Source of the DNA: Salvelinus alpinus | Taxonomy: Eukaryota; Chordata; Actinopteri; Salmoniformes; Salmonidae | NCBI RefSeq assembly: GCF_045679555.1 | Contig: NC_092091.1 | Span: 68,322,437-68,386,436, forward strand | Direction of reading: 5' to 3' | DNA: 64,000 bases | Shown: one piece after another, positions 44,676 through 60,700 of the stretch | Layout of the letters: each line of letters opens with the position of its first letter | Numbering within the stretch: the stretch's first letter is position 1 | The notes under the pieces: model-generated | Databases searched by the model: none | The model's input: only the letters and a program-made list of their open reading frames with translations | What the model was told of the DNA's origin: nothing | Position numbers and translations under genes: made by a program

Positions 44676-45010
44676 TTTATTTAACCCTTATTTTATCAGG
44701 TCAATTAACTTACAAAACATGATCATTTACAGCAACGACCTGGGGAATAGTTACAGGGGAGAGGAGGGGGGATGATTGAGACCATTGTAAACTGGGGATG
44801 ATTAGGTGGCCCTGATGGTATGAGAGCCAGATTGGGAATTTAGCCAGGACACCATGGTTAACACCCCTACTCTTACGATAAGTTCCATGGGATCTTTAGT
44901 AACCACAGAGAGTCAGGACACTGTTTAACGTCCCATCGGAAAGACGGCACCCTACACAGGGCAATGTCCCCAATCACTGCCCTGGGGCATTGGGATATAT
45001 ATTTCTTCTA
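44676..45010 (+). repeat. Salmonid interspersed repeat
   Basis: From TTTATTTAACCCTTATTTTA through AGCAACGACCTGGGGAATAG, CCAGGACACCATGGTTAACA and CATCGGAAAGACGGCACCCT the sequence matches, from memory, a very common salmonid repeat. No second copy is in this window and no coding frame was found. Confidence 0.5.
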
Positions 45011-46003
45011 ATGGTAAAGTCAAGCGTGGAACTAAAGCTACACTATTGCTTTCACTTGTTGCGATTGCAAAGTCAATGCCTCTGTCCCCACTTAAGGATA
45101 ATTCAATAGATTTGCTCCAGGGTTAAGAGGAATTATTTAATTCACTCAAGCTTGTTGAAATGTGTGGTAAGTGCTTGTGATTGCTGTAGTCTTTCAAATT
45201 CCATCAGTTTTTGAGCAAAAATCATTTGTGGCATAGTTAATCTTAGTTTTGGCATTGCTTTATCTTCTCTGCTCCAAAGGGACTCGGAATGCTCATGGTC
45301 CATCATTTCAAAACAGTTTGCAGTCATCAGAGACACATTAAAATGAAATGTACTTACTGGAATGAAAAGAGGAAAGGCCAACAATCTCTGAGCAGCAAAA
45401 CAGTTTCGGTCAGTTTTGAAGCAGCATTGTCTTGGGCTTATTGTTAGTAATTTGGAGTTATTGCTATTATCTGTTGCTTTGTTTACAGATTCAGTTAATT
45501 CATTCAGTTCTGATGCGGTTGTTGGCACACAGTCTGTATTGTGATGGATACTAGGAGTCAGAAATAAGCGAAGGTGTCAACTCCCATTGTTTTAATGTAT
45601 TGCCTCATTGGTCACTTCTCCATCAGACGTCTGGTCTCGAGGATGAAAATCTAGATAGAAAAATATCCATAAATGTTTTTTGGAGTGCTCTACACTGCGG
45701 TACAACTGTTCCTCATCGCTCATCGTGTTAGTTTTCTAATTTCAAGTTAAAATGTCTTTCTGTTTAAAAAAAAATGTAATAAAGTCTCACGTTTTTTGGG
45801 GTGTTTCGATATCAGCTTTGAGGTCAGGATGTAAAATGCAAGAGTGAGAAAGACATTACCAAGATCATCATTTTATATTATATTAGAGGATATTATACTA
45901 TATAAGGTGTATAGTATAATATCATTATCTACATGGAATGATCTAATGTATTGTTCATACTTCTTCTCTGAAACTAAAACTATTCTATTTTCCTACTTTA
46001 TAG

Positions 46004-48859
<2,856 letters not shown>

Positions 48860-49570
48860 GAAGGAGAAGCAGCGGGCTGTGTGCAGCCCACACCATCAGC
48901 TGAGTCCCCTATAAAGCAGGCTGGTTCACCCCTTGTTCTGGTTCCTCCGATGCCAAGCCATGTGTGGATATTGGGATCTCTCCCTAACCCTACTGGTCAG
49001 ATGTTGTGGTATACAATGTTACCTTAGATAGGGTTGATGATTATCAACGGAAGAGGGCAAAACTAAAAGCTCAAACAGGTTCTTGGTATGGACAACTTAT
49101 TTTTTAGATGAGAGAGATTCTAACAGTATTTAATGAAAAATGGCAATACTAATATCTTAGTGAAACGCATGTGTGTTAGTACTTATGGCAGTCATAACTC
49201 ATTTTACCACTATGAAGTCCTGGTGTATATAGTACATGCCTCTGATCTTTGGGCGTACATACATATTACTGTCAGTATCATACCTTCCAACAGATGTGCA
49301 ACTAAATATCACTCCTTCTCAGTGCAGTGGGTGCATTTTGGTATATATACAGTACGATTACGTTCCGGGTGTATTGAACAACCTCTATTTATATATTGTT
49401 TTTTGTTGCAGATTTTATTTTGAATGGGAACTACTTATTTTGTCTTGATAAAGAAGAAGAAAACCTCTGCTGTGCTCATTTCCGTATGTCTTATATACAA
49501 TATAACACTGGGCCTGTGTGCATTTAGGTGCTCTATATTTAGTCTCTGTTCTCTTCGTTTTGGATTAAAA
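48860..49570 (+). other. gprin3: gprin3 3' UTR
   Basis: It has no supported coding. AT content rises after 49080, and an ATTAAA hexamer at 49564-49569 followed by A residues may be the poly(A) signal. The end is inferred. Confidence 0.45.
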
Positions 49571-51224
49571 AAAACTCAAGGTGAAAACTGATCTACAGCC
49601 GAGCAGTTCTTTTCTGAATTCATTGACAGGTGTTTCAAGAGAGCGTTAGCGGCGTGTATCCCCACAGTGTGAGTTCCTCAGTTACAATGTGTTACCAGAT
49701 GTTGCTTGAGGATGGGTAGAAGGTCTGTTTGAAGCAATATTGTAGCTGATAGCTGATCTATGGGGACCGGAAACGATTGAGAGCGTAAGTAATGTCTAGT
49801 AGTAGAGACATGGCCAATCCGAGGAGCTCTGAGGTCTCTATTTTTAAATTCATCTTCCAATTGGTCTGTGAACCATCCTCATGAAACACCCAGCTTGTCA
49901 TATCCTTTATGGAATCATAATACTCTTCTTTTTTTTAAACCATTGGTTAGACTCTGTTCGTGTACTAGATGAAATGTCAGCTTTTTGACTTGCTCTGATT
50001 CTAAACATAAATATTCTGATGTTGTATATGTTTAGTTGTACACACTGTATCATCAGCTACAGTGTTCTGTTTCAATAAGTGCATCTGAAAACTGCTGTAG
50101 AAGGCTGTTTGAAACCACAGGGGACGTTGTTCAGGGTGTATCAGCAGGCAGTAGTGGAGATGTGTACTGCTTGTGGATTAGTTGTCGATGGGCTTTATAC
50201 AGCCCATTCCCAAAATAATGTCCTTGAGACAGTGGTGAAGTTGACCCAAAGCACAAATTAGTGTGTGTATACAGTACTCCACATTATTCAAGCCCTTTTC
50301 CTCTAATTAAAATTAGATTAAATTAAAATACTTATCAAAGCTAGGACAAAAGAACCACTTCAAAATTAGATGGTTGAATATTTGCGGAGAAGGAGAAATA
50401 TAGTCTCTATCAAAGACTCAAACAGTTTATTTTCAAAATCATTTAAATTTAGAATCGTTCACTTGCTGGGTTAGTTTAATTGTGGGTTTACATCTTTGAT
50501 TGGATTAGTCACAGTTAAAGTAAAAATCACAACATCTGTGAATTACTGTGGACTTCTATTAGAGAAGACAAATTAGTATTAAGATTTTTTTTCAAAATGC
50601 ATGTTTTTATGTTTAAGTCCATTAGTACATAAGACAGATCAAAATGTAAGTCACCATTTGTTTTTTTATGATGCATCTATACTCCAAAGCCAATCATTGT
50701 AAGAGGCAGGTAGGTCTACATTCCGAATCCAGGGATGTGAAATGTATGAGCAGAGCAAATTAAACTGAGTCTGCTTACATAAAGTTCATTCAAACTTTCA
50801 ATTTATCTAGTCTCTTTTAGAATCACCTGAAACATACCTTTTTTCCCTTAAGAAAAAATATCCGCTTAAAAATATGACATAAACCTTGTTTCCTCCACAT
50901 TGTTATTAAGAGTAATGAAGTTATTCAATTATAAACAATGGAAAATATAGTCTCAACGTGTTGATATAGGCTTACCATCACATCCTACTGTGGAATGGGG
51001 AATATTCACAGCCAATCTTCTTTGTTTGGGAATTACAACTAACTGTCTGTTTGAATACACTGTTTGAATACACCCTCTGTCTCAGTGTGATACACTGATT
51101 TCACAGGACTGTGCTGTCACTTCCTGTGTGTCTGGGTGTATGTGTGTGTCACCACTCATCACTGCATTCGTCACAGTGGGCTGTTAGGTTAGGTGTCCTG
51201 GGCTATTCTGTTCCCTGTCAAAAG

Positions 51225-51225
<1 letters not shown>

Positions 51226-51266
<41 letters not shown>
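51226..51266. repeat. (CA)n microsatellite
   Basis: About 20 uninterrupted CA units precede AAAAGTCC. Confidence 0.97.
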
Positions 51267-51270
<4 letters not shown>

Positions 51271-52393
51271 TCCATCCCCCTGGTATTCAAGGTGTTAAGA
51301 CGAGAATCACACCCCCCACACACTCACAACCAGACAGTCATCTCAGTTGCTGATTGAAGGGGCTGCCACAGTGAAGTGCATCACCAACCTATTTTGTCAT
51401 GCCGCTATATTTGGGAGGAGATGTATCGAATTTGGACTGACACTTTTTCTATGTGTGTAGAGCTACAAGCATCCCCTGATCCTCTCCCTCCATCTTCCTT
51501 CAATGTTCTCCCATCTCTCTGCGCTCTCTCTCTCCATCTCTCTGTCCATAGATCACGACCAGCAGAAGTCGACTCACCAGCCTTAATGCTGACTCCCTCA
51601 CCCCGGCCTTAATTAGCTGGTGTTTCAATATTTAATGTCCCCCTCGCCCCCCGTGTCCCTGCTGCTGGTTCCCATTTGAAAGTGCAGATTAGATGTGGCC
51701 ATAGGCGGTGGGTGTTAAACACAAGAGGAGATTCATTGTGATGAAAAGACTGTAAGATAGAGAGACTGAGACAGAGAGAAACAGAGATGGGAGGGAGGGA
51801 GGGAGGGTCTCCTCTCTGGCAGGATAAGAAGTCTAGGGAGTAGAATTGAAACTGAGTTTTATTTTAGAGTTATAAATCACAAGGTTTGGAAAATGAAATC
51901 CCTGCCTTAAAAATAGATATAGGCTATTTGACTTGCAGATGATCATTGATTTAGATGAAAATAAATTGTGCGGGGCCCAGAAACTTAATTAAACTGAGAG
52001 CCCGTGTTCATCAACAGTTGGCCAGTCTATCATCATCTAACATTAATGTGTCAGTGCGCTTTAAGAAATCAAATTATGCTCTAGCGTTGGAAAAGATTAG
52101 TAGAGTCTACATTCTATCTTGGTAAGGGAATTTCTCTGAATGTCACTGTTGTGTCGTCCCATACGACTCTGTTAAATTCTCACGGGGCATTTTTCCCCTC
52201 TCTATGGAAATTCCTCCAAAGTCACCACTACATAACCGTTCTTTGAGCTTAACTGAATATCACGTTTCGGCGTGGTGCTTCGACTGCGTATTAGTTAGAG
52301 TCTATATCAAGACTCCCTCTAGCCCTCCAGATAAAATGTCCACCTCAGAAACATAGTTAAAATGTGTTAAACCTCCTGCTATGACCCAGTTAG

Positions 52394-52396
<3 letters not shown>

Positions 52397-52436
<40 letters not shown>
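52397..52436. repeat. (CA)n microsatellite
   Basis: About 20 uninterrupted AC units lie between TTAGCTA and GACACCTC. Confidence 0.97.
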
Positions 52437-52441
<5 letters not shown>

Positions 52442-53223
52442 CTCTCAGCTACACAGAGAATCCTTAGAGGACTCGTGCAGCCTAGACGCAGCTTGAGCAC
52501 AAGCCATTACAATTACCAATACAAATCACAAATAATTCCCTGTCGGATCTTTAGACGCACATCAGACACACTCAGACTCCATCTTATCATGGGGATCAGT
52601 ATCTGTGTTAATTGCTGTGTACTGATTGTATTTTGAGATTGGTAAGTATGTGATTATGAGTAAGGGTCTGGGGATCTTAGCGATGCTTAGCTATTCTCCA
52701 TAGATGAACCACTGGGGTTGATTCTGGACCACTGGGTGATGTAATGAATCATGTCAAGCTTTATGTTCTCCCACTATGATGATGTCATATAAAAGCACTA
52801 TATCTCTCACTCTCTTTCTCTCCCTCTTTCTCTCTCTTTCTTTTTCTCCCCCTCTTTTTATCTCTCTCTCACTTTCTCTCTATCATAAAAGCACCATATA
52901 AGTCAGAAACAGCAGGGCGGCTAGCCCCTGCCTCCCCTCTGAAGCGTCTCTTTATCCCTGACCTCTGAACAGCTCTTATAGCACCTTCCCAGTACTGCTT
53001 CAGTCCTTTTGTTTCTCTCCCTGACCCCAGAACAGCTCTTATAGCGCCTCCCCAGTACTGCTCCAGTTGTTTTGTTTACTCACTGTTGTATTAAATCACC
53101 GGCAGCGCTACAGTAAGGAACTTCCTCCGATGTCGTCCGCTGCTCAGACCCCTGTGGACTATATGGCCTACATTACTTTGCATTGTTGGGAAGCGTTGTG
53201 GGAAAAGGTGTTTGGAAGGATTG

Positions 53224-53300
53224 TGGTGTGTGTGTATGTGTGCGCTTCTGTGTGTGTGTGTGTGTGTGTGTGCACACGTTTATGAGTGTGTGTGTTCCCC
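53224..53300. repeat. (TG)n microsatellite, compound
   Basis: TGTGTGTATGTGTGCGCTTC is followed by a pure run of about 14 TG units and more degenerate TG-rich sequence. CA-rich tracts at 53456-53539 and 53634-53660 lie nearby. Confidence 0.95.
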
Positions 53301-53633
53301 TATGTGCTCTTGTTCATAGGGGAACACATACTTTTTTCTATCTTCCTATCCGTCTCCCTCCTCCACTCCAGCATACTCCATCACTGTGTAACATTACACA
53401 CTGCAGACCTGAGCATTTTATAGTGGCTTGTCATTAACCACCCCGCCGATCCACACACAAACGCACGTAACCTTTCACATGCTGAAAGTCAAGCACAGGT
53501 GCACACATACTTGCACACACGCACACACACACACACACTAAGGTCACCTTGGCTGTCTTCACTAGAGACTGCTTTATAACGGCTAACAGATGTTTCTATA
53601 AATCATTGGTCCCCCAGTGGACAGAGGTCCACA

Positions 53634-53660
53634 CTCACACACACACACACACACACACAC
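53634..53660. repeat. (CA)n microsatellite
   Basis: About 13 CA units are followed by CTGCAGCAACAC. Confidence 0.95.
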
Positions 53661-54036
53661 TGCAGCAACACTCTATCTCTCTCCCTTTTTCTCCCTCTCC
53701 CTCCCCCCTCCCAGAGACACTCGTGGGTGAGAAAAACATCCCCCACATTGACACCATCTAATAAAGCGATTTGAGCGACTGGAGAAACTGCTATATAAAT
53801 CCATTCTTGATGCACTAAAATGTTTTGCAGCTGATGTGTGTTGAAGACCTGCAGCAGGGTTGATATACTGACCTGTAGGACTTTTACTAGTATTGTTGTG
53901 AACGGATGTTATTGTGGTGGGTGGTGTGCAGTTAGTTGTGAGCGAGTTTGGAGGGTAGAGTTGCAATGAGAGCTGTTAATGGGTCACTTCAAAGACATCT
54001 TAGTTTGGAAGTATCCTCCATGGCAGGTGTCCAGTT

Positions 54037-54277
54037 GTATTTTATTTAATTTATTTAACTAGGCAAGTCAGTTAAGAACAAATTCTTATTTACAATGACG
54101 GCCTACCCCGACCAAACTCTAACCCGGACGACGCCGGGCCAATTGTGCGCCGGGACTCCTATGGGACTTCCAATCACAGCCGTTTGTGATACAGCCTGGA
54201 ATCGAACCAGGGTCTGTAGTGACGCCTCTAGAACTGAGATGCAATTCCTTAGACCGCTGCGCCACCCGGGAGCCCCA
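54037..54277 (-). mobile_element. tRNA-derived SINE, minus strand (HpaI/OS-SINE1-like)
   Basis: Read on the minus strand, it begins GGGGCTCCCGGGTGGCGCAG near 54277, has the B-box-like GGTTCGATTCC, and ends TTAACTGACTTGCCTAGTTA-AATAAATT. It is the same family as 7526-7750, in opposite orientation. Confidence 0.88.
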
Positions 54278-55326
54278 GGTGAAGGGGCTTTCTCCCCCTT
54301 GAGTTGAAATGTAAAGCAACTGAGAAAATATCTCAACCACCTACTAGAATTGACCCACAACCAACAAAAAAATGCAAGACATTATATAAAATCCTTATCG
54401 ACTGTATAATATCTTAAATCATTTAATTTAGTTCTCCTAAATGTGTTGCCAAGGAGAGATAAGAAGCTTTCGTTTCAGCCCAGACGTCAATTCAACGTCT
54501 ATTCCACGTTGGTTCAACGTAATTTCATTGAAATGACACGGTTGATTCAACCAGTGTGTGCCCAGTGGGAGTACAGTATATCACCACTTGTTTCTGTCTT
54601 TCCCAAAGGGAAGAATTGGAGGGAATGTATAGGCCTAAGTCCTTATCTCCTAGAGATAGATTAGGTATTTAAAGTGACTGGTTACCATAGTGAATGTGTC
54701 TCTGTCTAATCAGACTGTGGCTGAATCCAAGAGGCCTTTATATGATGAGGTAATTCCAACCATTCAATCTCCATGGAGATTAACCAAAATTTAAGCACTT
54801 CCTCTATGAAACTCATTAACCCTGACTCCAAAGTTATTGTGAAGAAACCTCTGGTATCGCTTCCACATTGTATGCAAATCTCTCCTAAAGTTATTTTTAA
54901 TCTCCAATCCGCAATTAGGAGCGTGTGAATGAAGACGTAGGTCATTATTGAGCGGCCTAATTTGTAATGACGAATGGCGAGCGTGAATATTGCAGTTGCC
55001 AAACTGTCCCTTATCATTATCGCCCCCTCAGATGATATCGAGATTCCTCAACTCTCCTGCAGTCGACTCTGATTAAAAGTCCAATTAAAAACCTGTCGGT
55101 CAGAGGAGTAGGAGGAGCGTCCTGTCTCGCCGGACGTTGCCCGTAGCTGAGGGTTGATTCTCACACAATCACGTGTTGAGAAATAGTGATTCAGCCTTCA
55201 TCCTCCTTCATACTTCATCATCCTTCATCATCCTTCAGCCTTCGTCATCCTTCTTGGTAATTAAATTCAAACAAGATGGCCTCACTTTGACACACAGTAA
55301 AGAAAAGCAACTCACACCTGTACAGC

Positions 55327-55503
55327 AGTGGAGGCTGCTGAGGGGAGGACGGCTCATAATAACGCCTGGAACGGAGCGAATGGAAATGCATCAGACCCAT
55401 GGAAACCATGTGTTTGATGTTGTTGATACCTTTCCACCTATTCTGCTCCAGTCATTACCACGTACCCGTCCTCTCCAATTAAGTTGCCACCAACCTCCTG
55501 TGC
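55327..55503. repeat. Palindromic MITE-like element (copy 2)
   Basis: CAGTGGAGGCTGCTGAGGGG on the left is inverse to GTTGCCACCAACCTCCTGTG on the right, and the centre GGAAACCATGTGTTTGATG pairs with itself imperfectly. It is related to 26221-26388. Confidence 0.82.
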
Positions 55504-56604
55504 TGTATAGTACTGTAACACAGGGTGAGTCCCAAATTACAGTCATAGTAGGGCCCTGGTCAAAAGTAGTGTACCATATAAGGGACAGGGTGCCATTTCA
55601 GACCCAGTGCTGTTGTATGTGAGTGTGCTACTTCCCATATCCTAGGTCCAGGGTTTCTATGGTAACACGAACCACCGCACCACAGGTTCACAACATCTAA
55701 CCCTCTAAAGTAGACCTTGGGGAGCCAGATAGATAACCGCTACAGTGTAACTCACACTTCACCTAGATAATAAAACATTATCTGATAATACATTGTACTG
55801 TTCTGTGCTGTATAAATATTTAACAATATGGCTTGTGTGGTGAAATTAATCTCTCCACAGAGACCAATATCACAATCGTCTTGACAATCATTCTGATCTG
55901 TGCTGATCTCTGTTAGTGCTTATGACTGGTTGTAAATGGCCCTCTTCTGCTTGCTCTAATATCTCTGGCTTGTGCTATTATCAGTCTGTACATAGTGAAG
56001 TGCTTATCTCAGCGCTTTGAAACTCCTCTCTACAAACCAATGACTGTATATATGAATGGACCAAGCCATTGATCACGTGACACCATTCATTCCTATGTGA
56101 AGACTCAATAGCGCGTTGAAGCCAAGTGAAGTCTGTTTAAATGGTGTCTGATGGAGACATAACATGCGCAGTTTGAGCTATTCCAGGAAGTGCTGCTCAC
56201 TCTCATTGAGTAACTGAAGCTGAAGGCCGACCGGAGTACGGCAGGCTGCCGTTAGCAACTTAATTATCCTTATAACTTCTTCTGTGTGCGATTTTATAAT
56301 AATCGGTTCAAGGACATACATCTGGTGTGTTAGAAGCAATTGTTGGTACCATGATTGTCTTTTAAATTGTTTTATTTACTCAAAGATTGACCATGAAGAT
56401 TGCCATTTTTCCGTTCACTATAATGGGGGATCCTGTTTTTCTGCTAACAATGCCTTTAGTACCTTGGGTTGGCCTTGAACTTCCATAGCATAAATCAGAG
56501 GGGGCAGTCGTTCTCCCCTGCTACAAACACACTGGCAGCATTACAGCAAGGCAGCATGAGCCAGTCTGTCTGTACAGAGAGCCATTAGAAATTTGCAACG
56601 AAGT

Positions 56605-56765
56605 GTCCGAAATTGCATCCTATTCCGTACATAGTGCTCTACTTTTGACCACGGCCCATGATTCCCTACAAAGTGCCGTACTTTTGACCAGGGCACATAG
56701 AGCACTAGTCAAACGTACTGCACTATTTGGGGAATAAAGTGCTATTTTAGATGCATCCTGGGAAG
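56605..56765. repeat. Palindromic short element with TTTTGACCAGGGC motif
   Basis: ATTGCATCCTATTCCGTACA at the left is inverse to the right end around GGGGAATAAAGTGCTATTTT-AGATGCATCC. The direct duplicates GTGCTCTACTTTTGACCACG and GTGCCGTACTTTTGACCAGG are 45 bp apart. A single half copy is at about 55535-55610 in inverse orientation. Confidence 0.7.
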
Positions 56766-57189
56766 GGACCTCTGATTCCAACAGGCAGGATTACAACGCT
56801 GTTTCTAGCACCATGATCCATTAGCTTAACAGATGGTAATTGATTGCCAGGTAGCATCTGTGGGACTAAATAGATGACTAAACAGTAGCTTCCCGTGAGC
56901 CTAGTCCCCATCATTCCTTTTACTTTAATCAAATCCATCGCTAATGCTAAGTGCTTTGGCACTTAAGCCACATTAAAGAGTTTAACCATAGCCCAGAAGT
57001 GCTCTGTACTACATCAATCAATTAGTAAGCTTGACGATAATTGCAGTGCACTGTGTGACGGGCCCGCTCCTCTTATAAAAGCTGAGGTTGAGACAGTACA
57101 TGTTTTGAAATGAGATTAGGAGTCAAGTGTAGGGACAAAGTTAATAATATAAACAAGCCTTGCGTAAACACAGGCCATATACCATAGTC

Positions 57190-57365
57190 CCCCCAAACTC
57201 AACTCTGGACCTCGAAGCCAGTTCCACTGTGTTTTTTTCAATGTTGTGCTCTAATCAGGGACTGATTTAGACCTGCGACACCAGGTGGGTACAATTAATG
57301 ATCAGGTAGAACAGAAAAGCAGCAGGCTCTGTACCTCATAGGGTCAGAGTTGAATACCCCTGCTA
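57190..57365 (-). repeat. Short interspersed element, minus strand
   Basis: CAACTCTGGACCTCGAAGCC, AGTTCCACTG, CAGGGACTGATTTAGACC and CACCAGGTGGGTACAATTAA are inverse to 33056-33180. The right end adds GGGTCAGAGTTGAATACCC. Confidence 0.75.
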
Positions 57366-57736
57366 TACTGTACAACAGTGCATATAACGGTTCTGTAGTA
57401 GCCTACAACAGGCTAAGTTATAGGTGAGAGGTAAAAAATGTACCATTGCCCCTACTGAAGCTATGTACAGTATCATAATGATTTTATTTGAGACTCAAAA
57501 TGACATCAACTAATTTACCCTATGCACACAAAAACACGCTTTACAACATGTCCAAAAATCCTAAACAGTCAAAAACTCTCCGCACAGACACGCTCCGTAT
57601 CCCTTGTCCAGGTTCAGGTGAGTCCAAGGTACAGCAGGTCTACCAAAGGTCGAACCAGACCGTGAGACGCTGGTGCACCAGAGGCAAAGCACATTTGCTC
57701 CACACCTGCACATCTCCACCACTGTGAACAGAGAGC

Positions 57737-60700
57737 ATGGAGGAAGACTTAAAGCAGAGACCCAAGTCCAGGGGTCTGAGTACCCTGGAGAAGAGCCTGA
57801 TACTACTGTTTGTGGCTCTGACTGGTGCCTGCATTGGTCTGGTGGTCATCTACTTCACTGACAAGAACAGCGTCTCCACTGATGAAGGTGAGTAGTGTAC
57901 TACCTGTATGTTTAAATGGAGGGAAGGGAAAGGGGGATACCTAGTTAGTTGCACAACTAAATACATTAAACCAAAATGTGTCTTCCGCATTTAACCCAAC
58001 CCCTCTGAATCAGAGAGGAGCGGGGAGCTGCCTTAATCAATATACACGTCATCGGTGCCCGGGGAGAAGTTGTTGTTGGAGGTTAACTGTCTTATACAAG
58101 GGCAGAACTGCAGATTTTTCCACCTTTTCGGCTCAGGGATTGGAACCAGCAACCTTTCGGTTACTGACCCAATTCTCTTAACTGCTAGGCTACCTGGTGG
58201 TGAGCTGCTATATACTTTAAACACTGTAGGCCAGATGATTAGTACTACTGTATATACTGTAAATACTTAGGAGTTGTACTATCCCTCTAAACTTCATCAC
58301 TGTCAAGGAGGTGTGTGAGTACAAAACTTGAAACACTTCAATCAAATGAAGGTTTATAGCTCTACTCACACCAGAAAGTTCAACGCCTCTCAGCAGGACT
58401 ATGAAACAGTGATTTATGGACCCTTGTGAATTATGGACCATTATACATTTACCATAATACCAGGCTTAGTTAAGCGTCTGGGGAGTGGGTGGGTAATGGC
58501 TGTCGGTCGGTGGTGAGTTTGCTGACAAGAAGATGAAAAGTAATGTTTTGTTGTCTATTTTGTTTTAAATTTCAATCACTGTACATTGTGCTCTTAATGT
58601 ATCTCTGTCTCTGACAGATGTTTTATTATTTATGATTAAAATAAGCCACACTTTCATATCAGCAATAAATAATAAGTATAGAAGAATGATCTGAGTCATT
58701 GTATACCGTAATAACAAACCAACGGCATTCATTGCTACAGTAATAATGGCATTGAATACTTCTGGCATTGAATGTGCATCCATTCTGGGCACAGGGCTAG
58801 ACAGTTATATTCTAAGGGGGTTCTGTGTCTTTGTGGTACCTCTGTGATGTGAGTCACAGTGACGTCCCCTGCCACTGGCCTCACAGTGTGGCAGACAGAC
58901 AGTCCGAGCTGAGACCCAGCTGTGGAGTAACAGAACGACAAAAAAAAGGCAAAGGTTCCTCTAACGTTGAGGGAACGTCTATAGACAAACCTCCTGCGAA
59001 CCGTTAGGGATATCTGAAAGTCTAATTGGTCCCCTTGGACATTGGCATCTCATTGGTCTCATTGCTGGACCTATTTTTCATATAGTGTCACTCTGTCACC
59101 ATAGAAAGCATGACAAATACGTCCTCAATTTGTCACGTCTGCATTTCTTTCATGAGTCATTCTATTTCATCTATAGTTAGAAACCAACCCATCAAATCAT
59201 CTGAGTTAAAATGTGATATAACATGCGTGTTGTTTTGGCTTCTGACAAGGTGTCAGTGATGATCTATTTATCATATAATATAGTCCACCTATCTGCAACA
59301 TATCTTGGTGCCTTTTTACAGTTCTGTGCTGGTTCCCAAAAAATACAGCCTTCCCCACCCCCTAAAAATGCATTTAAATCATATAAAAATCTGTGATGTT
59401 ATTAACACTGTCCCACGCTACCTTGGCTCGGTTAGCCAAATCAGTCATATCGTACCTAAGAATAATGGCTGTCATCCATTTCTATGAGTGAGACTGCCTT
59501 AGGAGACACGGCTGACTCCAGAGACAGCACTCACACAGTACACTGGTCTAGTATAATGCAAATACTCTCACTCTCTTTCTCTCTATTTCTCTCACTCTCT
59601 TTCACTCTCTCTCTCTCTCTTTCTATCGCTCTCTCCCTTTTATCTCCTTTCTCCTTTTATTCGTCCTTACAAAATCCCTTATTCAATAAACCTTGCCCAG
59701 GAATAATGTCTGCACTTTGAAGTAATGGTCGCAGCTAGTGGTGTATTGAAAGGCCAAATACTGTCTAGCATCTGTCTACATTATACAGTGCATTCGGAAA
59801 GTATTCAGACCCCTTGACTTTTTCCACATTTTGTTACGTTACAGCCTTATTCTAAAATGTATTAAAAAACATTTATCATCAATCTAAACACAATACCCCA
59901 TAATGAAAAAGCAAAAACAGGTTTTTAGAAATGTTAGCAAATTTGTAAAAATGATACACCTGAAAATATCGCATTGACATAAGTATTCAGACCCTTTACT
60001 CAGTACTTTGTTGAAGCACTTTTGGCAGCGATTACAGCCTCGCGTCTTATTGGGTATGATGCTACAAGCTTGGCATACCTGTATTTGGGGAGTTTCTCCC
60101 ATTCTTCTCTGCAAGCTCTGTTAGCTTGGATGGGGAGTGTCTGCACAGCTATTTTCAGGTCTCTCCAGAGATTTTAGATCGAGTTCAAGTCCGGGCTCTG
60201 GCAGGGCCTCTCAAGGACATTCAGAGACATGTCCTGAAACCACTCCTGCGTTGTCTTGGCTGTGTGCTTAGGGTCGTTGTCCTGTTGGAAGGTGAACCTT
60301 CACCCCAGTCTGAGGTCCTGAGCGCTCTGGAGCAGGTTTTCATCAAGGATCTATCTCTCTGTACTTTGCTCCGTTCATCCTTCCCTCGATCCTAACTAGT
60401 CTCCCAGTCCCTGCCGCTAAAAAACATCCCCACAGCACGATGCTGCCACAACCATGCTTCACTGTAGGGATGGTGCCAGGTTTCCTCCAGACGTGAAGCT
60501 TGGTATTCAGGCCAAAGAGTTCAATCTTGGTTTCATCAGACCAGAGAATCTTGTTTCTCATGGTCTGAGAGTCTTTAGGTGCCTTTTGGTAAACTCCAAG
60601 CGGGCTGTCATGTGCCTTTTACTGAGGAGTGGCTTCTGTCTGGCCACTCCACCATGAAGGCCTGATTGGTGGAGTGCTGCAGAGATGGTTGTCCTTCTGG

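Larger units (their letters stand above)
49571..57736. other. Gene-poor intergenic region between gprin3 and the CUB protein gene
   Basis: No gene was recognised over about 8 kb. It contains CA/TG microsatellites (51226-51266, 52397-52436, 53224-53275, 53520-53539, 53634-53660), a CT-rich tract (52804-52880), a minus-strand SINE (54037-54277), a palindromic MITE (55327-55503), repeats sharing a TTTTGACCAGGGC motif (55540-55620, 56610-56760) and an inverted short element (57190-57365). The rest is unremarkable. Confidence 0.6.

Noticed and set aside
45142-45528. 128-codon minus-strand frame in the putative gprin3 intron
   Set aside because: Composition is protein-like, but no domain, splice context or second copy was seen; AT-rich DNA can carry such frames by chance. 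A search for conservation would decide.
55173-55622. 149-codon + strand frame
   Set aside because: It runs through the palindromic MITE at 55327-55503 and a second repeat; no homology recognised.
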